Below are positions 1 to 5,659 of a stretch of DNA of 6,035 nt, in pieces. The DNA comes from Spirochaetales bacterium. Lineage in GTDB: Bacteria > Spirochaetota > Spirochaetia > DTKZ01. The stretch is taken from assembly GCA_017998025.1 (NCBI GenBank), contig JAGODW010000103.1, positions 1 to 6,035 on the forward strand. Reading direction: 5' to 3'. The notes under the pieces were generated by a model. The model saw only the letters and a program-made list of their open reading frames with translations. It was not told the DNA's origin and made no database searches. The first letter of the stretch is position 1. Each line of letters opens with the position of its first letter. The translations under genes were made by a program, and so were the position numbers.

Positions 1-684
1 ATTTTAATCATTGAGGATGAACGGCATATCAGGAATTTCCTTCGGTCTGCCCTTGCCACCCAATCGTACCGGGTGTTGGAGACAGAACGAGGGAGGGATG
101 GGTTGGCCCTGGCAGCTTCTCATGTACCGGATGTAATCTTGTTGGATCTGGGACTCCCCGACAGGGATGGCCTGGAGGTGATCAAAGAGCTACGAGCCTG
201 GTTTACCGGCCCTATTTTGATTATCTCTGCAAGAGGGCAGGAGCGAGATAAAATTGCTGCCCTGGATGCAGGGGCGGATGACTATCTAACGAAGCCGTTC
301 GGAGTGGGAGAACTTCTGGCACGAATACGGGTCGCTTTGCGGAAACAGGCAAGAACAGCAAAGGAAGGAGGAAAGGAAGTAACGGTATTTACCGTTGGGG
401 GATTAAAGGTAGATCTGGAAGCCCGCCGTGTTTTCATAGACGGAGAAGAGATACATCTAACACCCATTGAATATAAGTTGTTAACTGTTTTAGTAAAAAA
501 TGCAGGGAAAGTCCTTACCCATTCTCATCTGTTAAGAGAAGTATGGGGACCTGGAAGCGCCGATCAACTGCACTATGTGCGGATATATATGGCTGGGCTG
601 CGAAAAAAATTGGAAAAAGATCCTGCCCGGCCCCGGTATCTGTTTACAGAAGTAGGGGTGGGATATCGGTTGGCCGATGAATGA
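1..684 (+). CDS. kdpE: KdpE, two-component response regulator (5'-partial)
   Basis: This is an OmpR/PhoB-type response regulator. In the known Kdp system, KdpE is phosphorylated by the sensor kinase KdpD and activates the high-affinity K+-transporting ATPase genes kdpFABC. The frame is open from base 1 and gives 227 visible residues. The receiver domain covers about residues 1-115, with the acidic pocket E5-D6-E7, phosphoacceptor D49 (VILLDLGLPD), switch Ser76 and the K98-P99-F100 motif. A winged-helix DNA-binding domain follows at about 128-225 (LTPIEYKLL, AGKVLT, VWGP, RIYM, DPARPRY, GVGYR). The motifs IAALDAGADDYL, PFGVGELLARIRVALR and HLTPIEYKLL closely match E. coli KdpE as I remember it, which separates it from generic PhoB-like regulators. 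By that comparison only about three N-terminal residues are missing. The GTG at 73 is internal to the receiver domain and is not the start. kdpD would be expected to the left; no kdp transporter gene follows on the right. Confidence 0.93.
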   Translation: MLIIEDERHIRNFLRSALATQSYRVLETERGRDGLALAASHVPDVILLDLGLPDRDGLEVIKELRAWFTGPILIISARGQERDKIAALDAGADDYLTKPFGVGELLARIRVALRKQARTAKEGGKEVTVFTVGGLKVDLEARRVFIDGEEIHLTPIEYKLLTVLVKNAGKVLTHSHLLREVWGPGSADQLHYVRIYMAGLRKKLEKDPARPRYLFTEVGVGYRLADE

Positions 685-698
685 TGAATAAGGATCGG

Positions 699-1799
699 TT
701 ATGAAGGTTTTGTCTCTTCCCCAGCATGGACCTGATACTGATCGAGAAAGACCTCCAGAGCTGCAAAAAAGAAGATAACAATCATAGGCCCTAGAAAGAG
801 CCCTTTAAATCCTAGAAACTGCACTCCCCCCAGTATTGAAAAAAAGACCAGGAGAGGGTGAATTTTTATCATGCCTTTTAATATAAAGGGGCGGAGAATA
901 TTATCCAATCCGGAAATAAATGTAACACAAAGAAGTGCCAGAAGAAGGGCCGGCTGGATGGCTCCGGATAGCAGTTTAAGGACAACTACGGGGATCCAGA
1001 TTCCGGCAGTCCCTACGATAGGCAGAAAGGAAAAGAAAAATGTGAGAAGAGAAAGGAGGAGAAAGCCGGGAATATGAAAAAGATAGAATAATAGCCCTGC
1101 GGCTGCACCCTGATAAAAAGCTACCAGAAAATACCCGGTTAGCAGATGCCGGGTGGTATCTTTGAACTGTTGTATAAAACGTTTTAATAATTCTGTATCA
1201 AGGGGTACTGCCCGCATAAATAGGGATAAGAGGTATTTACCATCAACCAGAAGGAAGAAAATGGTGAACACCATAAAGGCAATAGTCAGGATAAGATTCG
1301 CAAGATTTTGAATGATGGTGGTGGATAGTTTCAAAAGCACATTAGAGCTGTTCCGAAGAATAGATATAATGAATCGAGGAATATCTATCCGGGAAAGATC
1401 GATCGAATTAAAGGTAAGTTCTTTCACTGTGAGTACCCAGGGATCATCTGAATGAAAAACCAATCCGCCCGCACTTTTTTTTATAAAATTTTCCAGTAGT
1501 TGAATTAATTGAAGGGATTGTCTAAACGCATAGTAAAAAATGAAAATAATAGGAACCACAATTACAATAACTAAAAGAAGAGAGAATAACGCTGCTAATA
1601 CATTCTGATAAGCTCTATAAATCCTGGAAGATTTAGAGATCCAACAGAGACAGTACTGGTAAAGAGGATTGATAATAATGAAGAATAGTAAAGACCAGAG
1701 TATCGTAGTAAAAAAGGGGCTGAAAATAAGCAGCAAAAGAATCGCCAATCCCAGGAACAATAGTAAAAACATAGTTTTCTGAATATGATTTACTTCCAT
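699..1799 (-). CDS. AI-2E family transporter (UPF0118/PerM-type membrane protein)
   Basis: This is an integral inner-membrane protein of 366 residues, the usual size for the AI-2E/PerM family. Members have been reported as exporters of AI-2, as Na+(Li+)/H+ antiporters or as permeases of unknown substrate, so the substrate cannot be set from sequence. Hydrophobic segments lie at about residues 10-50 (two), 66-92, 165-187, 225-275 (two to three), 283-300 and 315-353. A more polar stretch at about 93-160 fits the family's soluble insert. Family signatures are the FLPIVG...IP segment near 258-270, the D299-N300...RP motif near 299-304, HPLLVFFSILGG near 314-325 and GLFLGP near 333-338. The ATG start is preceded by an AAGAGGG Shine-Dalgarno-like sequence 4 nt upstream. 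It converges with kdpE, 14 bp away, and appears monocistronic behind its own candidate promoter. The family call is firm and the substrate is unknown. Confidence 0.9.
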   Translation of the reverse strand: MEVNHIQKTMFLLLFLGLAILLLLIFSPFFTTILWSLLFFIIINPLYQYCLCWISKSSRIYRAYQNVLAALFSLLLVIVIVVPIIFIFYYAFRQSLQLIQLLENFIKKSAGGLVFHSDDPWVLTVKELTFNSIDLSRIDIPRFIISILRNSSNVLLKLSTTIIQNLANLILTIAFMVFTIFFLLVDGKYLLSLFMRAVPLDTELLKRFIQQFKDTTRHLLTGYFLVAFYQGAAAGLLFYLFHIPGFLLLSLLTFFFSFLPIVGTAGIWIPVVVLKLLSGAIQPALLLALLCVTFISGLDNILRPFILKGMIKIHPLLVFFSILGGVQFLGFKGLFLGPMIVIFFFAALEVFLDQYQVHAGEETKPS

Positions 1800-1821
1800 A
1801 CCGCCCTCTTATGTGCAATTC

Positions 1822-1849
1822 ATTATATATTAAGAGAAAAAACTTTCAT
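1822..1849 (-). promoter_or_regulatory. Candidate sigma-70 promoter for the AI-2E transporter gene
   Basis: In the 107-bp gap between the queG-like gene and the AI-2E gene, the minus strand carries a perfect -10 hexamer TATAAT (1822-1827). A -35-like ATGAAA (1844-1849, 4 of 6 matches to TTGACA) lies upstream with a 16-bp spacer. Transcription would start near 1815, which leaves a leader of about 15 nt containing the AAGAGGG ribosome-binding sequence at 1804-1810. The -10 is strong and the -35 weak, and chance occurrence in this AT-rich stretch is possible. The rest of the gap shows no clear terminator for the upstream gene. Confidence 0.4.
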
Positions 1850-1906
1850 AGGCAGCTATCGGGTAAAAGAGGATCTTGGAGAATGGCTCTTTCAATAAAT
1901 ATTCCT

Positions 1907-2884
1907 CTAACCGGAAGCTTCTAGTTTTTCTTTGGTATACAGAGCTGCTTCCCTTAGAAGTGGTTCCGGATGTGTGGTGAATTCCAGTACTTCGGGAAGT
2001 ATCGTTGCCGCACTTTGATAAGCGCATGCCAGCAAGGCACTGCGTTTCAAAGTGAGAGGAGATATCCATCCCACATCGAGAACAGAACCCTGGAAGAGAC
2101 CTTTTCGCAGCGCTTCTTCCGGTGTCTGTAGCACCTTTTGCAACTCTACACCCGGCCCCAGGACTCCTCGCTCATTCGGTACTAAGGGTGGTGGAGTATG
2201 AGTGGTATGAAGATTGTGGGGACAAACGGACTGGCACCTATCGCAGCCGTAAAACAGAGCCCCCCAGGCTGTTCGTATGGGGGAAGGCATAGGGAGGAGG
2301 TGGGAAGCATGGTTTTGAAGGCACCTCCCACGATCTACAAAACCTTCCTGGACGAGGGCTCCGGTTGGGCACGTTTCTATACATGCCCTGCAACCTGAGC
2401 ATAGGGGAAAATCCTTCTGGAAAGCTGAAAAAGAATCTTCGACCCGGTTTACGCTAGAAAAGACTGCTTCCTTCATGTCGGATGGAGAAAAAAGTATGCC
2501 TCCCAGCACTACGCAGGATCCTACCCCGGGAATAATTACCAGGGAATTTTTACCCCTTATTCCCAGCTCACTGGTTAGAGCAAACTGTTTTTCCGGCAAA
2601 GAAGAATTGCAGAAAATTCGGGCAGATCCGGGAAGGATGGATCCAGAGGATTCCAGGATGTGTAGCAGTTTCTTTAATCGGGCAACCAGCATTCGATAGT
2701 GGTTTCGCTGTGCAAATGCCCCAATGGATCCGCGGGGAAAGGCGGGATCAATAATTAGGGATTCGCCTGGCCCATGGTAGAGCCCTGTAATCAATCCTAT
2801 CGACCTCTGGTACCGGAAAAATCGGGGTTCTAAGATTCCCAGCTGTACCGACTCCTCGATGAGAAGGGGAAGAAAATCTTTCAT
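1907..2884 (-). CDS. QueG-like double [4Fe-4S] cluster protein (epoxyqueuosine reductase family, divergent)
   Basis: QueG reduces epoxyqueuosine to queuosine at the tRNA wobble position, using cobalamin and two [4Fe-4S] clusters in the cytosol. Counting from ATG 2884 (325 residues), a DUF1730-like region gives RNHYRMLVARLKKL near 60-73 and LGIRGKNSLVI near 107-117, resembling the canonical DYH..L...L and GLGW.GKN motifs. The bacterial ferredoxin-like part has C162xxC165xxC168xxxC172P, C188 and C214xxC217xxxC221P, so all eight cluster cysteines are present. The tail (about 275-322) looks like HEAT-type helices. Two oddities: the conserved Asp of the VDxxP motif is Asn93 (FCNSSLPE), and the region before the DYH-like motif is about 40 residues shorter than in E. 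coli QueG. A TTG at 2890 would add two residues; GGAG at 2895-2898 lies 10 nt from the ATG and 4 nt from the TTG. It may be an active QueG, or a paralogue with another role, so I give no symbol. Confidence 0.82.
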   Translation of the reverse strand: MKDFLPLLIEESVQLGILEPRFFRYQRSIGLITGLYHGPGESLIIDPAFPRGSIGAFAQRNHYRMLVARLKKLLHILESSGSILPGSARIFCNSSLPEKQFALTSELGIRGKNSLVIIPGVGSCVVLGGILFSPSDMKEAVFSSVNRVEDSFSAFQKDFPLCSGCRACIETCPTGALVQEGFVDRGRCLQNHASHLLPMPSPIRTAWGALFYGCDRCQSVCPHNLHTTHTPPPLVPNERGVLGPGVELQKVLQTPEEALRKGLFQGSVLDVGWISPLTLKRSALLACAYQSAATILPEVLEFTTHPEPLLREAALYTKEKLEASG

Positions 2885-2912
2885 TGACAAAATTCTCCAA
2901 TCTTCATACTAT
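2884..2912 (+). promoter_or_regulatory. Candidate sigma-70 promoter for the unknown 530-residue protein gene
   Basis: A perfect -35 TTGACA (2884-2889) is followed by an optimal 17-bp spacer and a -10 TACTAT (2907-2912, 4 of 6 matches to TATAAT). It occupies the short gap between the divergent queG-like gene and the unknown gene. The predicted transcription start is about 2918-2920, at or next to the third in-frame ATG of the unknown gene (2920). If the promoter is real, the two earlier ATGs (2911, 2914) would lie upstream of the transcript, and translation would begin leaderless at 2920 or from an upstream promoter. The same bases include the start region and leader of the queG-like gene on the other strand, so the two transcripts may interfere. 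Confidence 0.5.
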
Positions 2913-4509
2913 GATGGACATGGGTGCAGGAGATTTAAATCAACTCACTGAGCCATTAAAACCTTCCGACCCATCCTCAAAGAGCACCCTGTTTGAACGG
3001 ATTGTTTCCCTCATCTTTCGGTCGAATAATCCTGAGAAAGAAAAAAGACGTCTCCTTAAGAATATCGCTAAGGAATTAAAAAGAAACAAGTATAAGTTCT
3101 ATAACCCCAAAGGAAAGCAAGCTCTACCAGGACTGGCAAAATTCTTTCATGAAATATTTAAAGTAGTAGGGCCGGCCCAGATGTTACTGCAAAACGCCGC
3201 TTCTTCCGGAGCCCTTCGGACGATCCTGATTGAATCCGGTTTGAGCAAAGAGCAGTTAGCGATCGTTGAATCTCTCTCCGAAGCGCAGATCTGGGAACGA
3301 GCACGGACAAAAGATATTAAGACTCTCATGGGAGAGGTAAAAGATCAGATCATAAATCTATATGCTATCTTCGACCAGGATAAAATCAAGCAAATCAATA
3401 CTTCTTATGCAGTGCTCCATCAGTTTCTACAGTTTATTTTTTTCGATTACTATTTCATGTTAAAAAAGTTCGATCCGAATTTATCAGATAAGGATTATGC
3501 ATATATCCCACGGTTTGAACCTATCCATGGAGAGTACATTTCGGATGATTTAAAAGATTTTTTAGAAGTTCTTTTACCCCTGGATACTACGTACACGTGG
3601 GAAGATCTGTTCGATGTATTAAAAGCCTACCGGAATGTAGATGTTGTGTCCCGCCCCGGATGGAAGAAACTCTTGTCGTCCCTGGAGGACGTGCAAAGAA
3701 ATGGTATTCTAGAACTGATCATCCATCATATTGATGAAGATCCGTTCTATAAGCCGAATTTTAGCGTTGGTGTCGAGCGGATCGTGGAACCCTACCTGAA
3801 CAAAATAAAGACTCAGACAGAACTTCTCATACAAAAGATTCTGCAGGAAAAAAAGAACCAGCAGATTGATCAGCTGGTACATAGGGTTTTTGGGGGACCT
3901 GCAATGCTCCGTATGAGAAACTATACGGATAAGGCAAACACCACGTTTTCTAAAAAGATAGTAGGTGGATATACGTTTACCGAACCGGCAAATTATTTAA
4001 AGGCTTTTATGCTGGATTATACAAAGAAGGATGTGCGGGAGTTGCGGGATATTTTAATCGTACGGGGTAAATGGGCCACTAATATTCTTTCTCAACAACT
4101 ATCCGAATCGTTCCAATCCCTTGTTGAGCTTAGCGATGAGCTGATACGTCTGGATGATGCCTGTGCAGACGAGGGAGAATATGGAACAAAAATCCGAAAA
4201 GTCATCAACCGGGTAGAACGAGATTCAGGAGCGATGAAATCGCTTCGGGAAACGATCCGTACAATTAATGAACGGTTCGGCAGAATTATCGTTGAATCCG
4301 GTCATCAATTCATTGTATTTGGAAAGAATTTAAAAAATCTGATCGATGATTACGATAAAGCTCCCCAGAGTGCGATCTTGATAAACTGGAAAGAAGTGGA
4401 CCAGGCTGCAGATGGAAAGGTACGGGAGCGAATGGTGGAAATCTACAAAAAAATATATACCTTTGTCCAATTACTGCAACTCTTTGTAAAAGAAGAGAAA
4501 AAATCCTGA
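2911..4509 (+). CDS. Conserved-looking hypothetical cytosolic protein, possibly spirochaete-specific
   Basis: I do not recognise a function. From ATG 2911 the product is 532 residues, largely helical and rich in charged residues. It has no signal peptide and no convincing membrane segment; the most hydrophobic stretch (about residues 171-184, LQFIFFDYYFML) is short and aromatic. After a polar N-terminal tail come a basic segment (about 40-70: EKEKRRLLKN, KELKRNKYK), a central region with several acidic, aromatic stretches, and a C-terminal half that looks coiled-coil-prone (about 395-460 and 500-530). No nucleotide-binding, metal-binding or catalytic motif is visible. It resembles a long protein family I associate with Treponema and Borrelia (possibly DUF5312), but that is memory and unchecked. 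The start is uncertain: TTG 2884, ATG 2911, 2914 and 2920 are in frame, none with a Shine-Dalgarno sequence, and the promoter candidate favours 2920. It converges on the UPF0280 gene with a 6-bp gap. Confidence 0.8.
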   Translation: MMDMGAGDLNQLTEPLKPSDPSSKSTLFERIVSLIFRSNNPEKEKRRLLKNIAKELKRNKYKFYNPKGKQALPGLAKFFHEIFKVVGPAQMLLQNAASSGALRTILIESGLSKEQLAIVESLSEAQIWERARTKDIKTLMGEVKDQIINLYAIFDQDKIKQINTSYAVLHQFLQFIFFDYYFMLKKFDPNLSDKDYAYIPRFEPIHGEYISDDLKDFLEVLLPLDTTYTWEDLFDVLKAYRNVDVVSRPGWKKLLSSLEDVQRNGILELIIHHIDEDPFYKPNFSVGVERIVEPYLNKIKTQTELLIQKILQEKKNQQIDQLVHRVFGGPAMLRMRNYTDKANTTFSKKIVGGYTFTEPANYLKAFMLDYTKKDVRELRDILIVRGKWATNILSQQLSESFQSLVELSDELIRLDDACADEGEYGTKIRKVINRVERDSGAMKSLRETIRTINERFGRIIVESGHQFIVFGKNLKNLIDDYDKAPQSAILINWKEVDQAADGKVRERMVEIYKKIYTFVQLLQLFVKEEKKS

Positions 4510-4515
4510 ACAATA

Positions 4516-5241
4516 TTATAAGTCTTCCAGAGTAACTCCGCTTCGAAAATCCCGGGTTATTTTTCGGTGAAACGCCTGATCCCGTATCGAAATCAGCGGA
4601 GGCACTTCTCCTAGAAACCCCACTTTTCCGTTCACTACGATGAAAGCACCCAGGATATCCGGCAGGGCACAGAGTTGTTCCAATGTCGGCTCAATATCCC
4701 GGGTTCCCTGCACCAGATTTCCCCCGAGAGTTGCTGCAGCATCGGCCAGGGCTCCGGACCGGGAAAAGACAGTAACCAGGTCTGCGTTTCCGAAACTGAG
4801 AGAATGTCCCATACGTCCTGAGGAGGAGCAGACGGCTATGGGAGTTTGATCTGCCTCGATCCGGAAGCCGAGTGTTCCAGAAAGGGGATTTTTCCCTGCA
4901 TAGATACCCAGCACTACTGTATCCTGGGTTAGAATAAAAATATCCCCTCCATTTTCTACGATTCCCCTTCCTGCCCTTGCGGCGCGCTCTGCCAGAGTTC
5001 CTGCAACAGCAGCCATGGGGCCTACGCCGGTTACCTCCGAGGCGTGGTGCATATCGAGAGCCAGGGATGGAGCATCGGGAAGGGGAGGAAGAGGAGAGAG
5101 AGCCGTAAGGAACCGAGGATATCTCTGGATATACGCTTCTAAAAGTTTCCGCTGGTGCAGAACTTCCTTAATCAACGCATCTGGATCTTCAACCCGAAAA
5201 CGGAGGTTCGTTTCTTTAAAGCTAAAGCTGCGGAACTCCAT
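4516..5241 (-). CDS. UPF0280/COG2122 family protein (ApbE-like fold), homocysteine biosynthesis accessory
   Basis: COG2122 proteins are distant relatives of the ApbE flavin transferase. In Methanosarcina acetivorans a member (MA1715) was linked genetically to efficient use of sulfide for cysteine and homocysteine synthesis; the chemistry is not settled. From ATG 5241 the protein is 241 residues, the usual length. Signatures are TGVGPMAAVAGTLAE (71-85), VENGGDIF (95-102), an AVCSSSGRMGHSLSFGNAD segment (136-154) containing Cys138 and His146, ADLVTV (153-158) and ADAAAT (166-171). There is no signal peptide or lipobox, so it is cytosolic, unlike ApbE lipoproteins. A TTG at 5271 would add ten residues (MEPAPPSSNP) and overlap the upstream gene by 26 bp. 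I chose the ATG because it lies 4 nt after that gene's stop and starts at the family-like sequence; neither start has a good ribosome-binding site, which suggests translational coupling. It is the last gene of the DUF39/NIL-ferredoxin/COG2122 operon. Confidence 0.9.
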   Translation of the reverse strand: MEFRSFSFKETNLRFRVEDPDALIKEVLHQRKLLEAYIQRYPRFLTALSPLPPLPDAPSLALDMHHASEVTGVGPMAAVAGTLAERAARAGRGIVENGGDIFILTQDTVVLGIYAGKNPLSGTLGFRIEADQTPIAVCSSSGRMGHSLSFGNADLVTVFSRSGALADAAATLGGNLVQGTRDIEPTLEQLCALPDILGAFIVVNGKVGFLGEVPPLISIRDQAFHRKITRDFRSGVTLEDL

Positions 5242-5245
5242 CGGA

Positions 5246-5659
5246 TTAGAACTGGGAGGTGCAGGCTCCAAAGGGGCAAAGGGGGATGCAGTTCATACAC
5301 TCAATGCAGTTTTCCGAATTAAACTCTACCTTCATAGTTTTCCGATTTGGAATATGGAGGGCACCGGTGGGACATTGAGTAATACACGCCCCGCAGCTGG
5401 TACATTTATCCCGGTCCCAACGCATTCCTTTTACATCTTCACGAATCTGTACTCCCAGGGAACGAATCCATTGGTAAGCCCGATCAATATCCGGTTGTTT
5501 CCCCGTGATATCAAGGAGGAGATATCCCTCCTCATCCGGGGTAACCTTTGCCCGGAATATATTCACCATTAAATCATAGTCTTTTACCAGCTGGTAAACG
5601 ATAGGTTTTTCTGTTTCACTTTTAGGGAAATAGAAGAGTACCCGCTTTGTAGTTGTCAT
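5246..5659 (-). CDS. NIL domain-containing 2[4Fe-4S] ferredoxin, homocysteine biosynthesis
   Basis: This 137-residue soluble protein has two parts. Residues 5-75 form a NIL-type ferredoxin-fold domain (VLFYFPKSE, PIVYQL, an EEGYLLLDITG strand), as also found at the C-terminus of methionine ABC transporter ATPases. Residues 84-133 hold a classic dicluster ferredoxin with C86xxC89xxC92xxxC96P and C118xxC121xxC124xxxC128P, plus an extra Cys133. The same architecture occurs in M. acetivorans MA1822, which works with the DUF39 protein MA1821 to make homocysteine from aspartate semialdehyde and sulfide, presumably supplying electrons. The ATG overlaps the DUF39 stop codon by 4 bp (ATGA, 5656-5659). 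The stop is 4 nt before the ATG of the COG2122 gene, so all three are probably co-translated. Some NIL-ferredoxins may have other partners, but the neighbours here make this role likely. Confidence 0.92.
   Translation of the reverse strand: MTTTKRVLFYFPKSETEKPIVYQLVKDYDLMVNIFRAKVTPDEEGYLLLDITGKQPDIDRAYQWIRSLGVQIREDVKGMRWDRDKCTSCGACITQCPTGALHIPNRKTMKVEFNSENCIECMNCIPLCPFGACTSQF

Noticed and set aside
1..684. Kdp operon in the window
   Set aside because: Only the regulator is present; the next gene is on the opposite strand and is an AI-2E transporter, so no kdpFABC gene can be claimed here.
1860..1906. Possible terminator after the queG-like gene (AAAGAG...CTCTTT with trailing T residues on the minus strand)
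   Set aside because: The stem is only six mostly A-T pairs with a 15-nt loop, too weak to call.
1830..2069. A 79-codon minus-strand frame at the end of the queG-like gene
   Set aside because: It overlaps the C-terminal HEAT-like coding part in another frame and shows no protein family features; it is a shadow.
2198..2699. Two + strand frames of 66 and 74 codons opposite the queG-like gene
   Set aside because: They mirror the conserved cysteine-rich region on the other strand and have no independent support.
4498..4530. Rho-independent terminator for the homocysteine operon
   Set aside because: The stem is five pairs with a bulge and a 14-nt loop; the T-run alone does not justify a feature call.
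5015..5572. A 185-codon open frame on the + strand
   Set aside because: It lies antisense to the COG2122 and NIL-ferredoxin genes, both well supported by family motifs. Its product is low in recognisable structure and has no ribosome-binding site or family resemblance.
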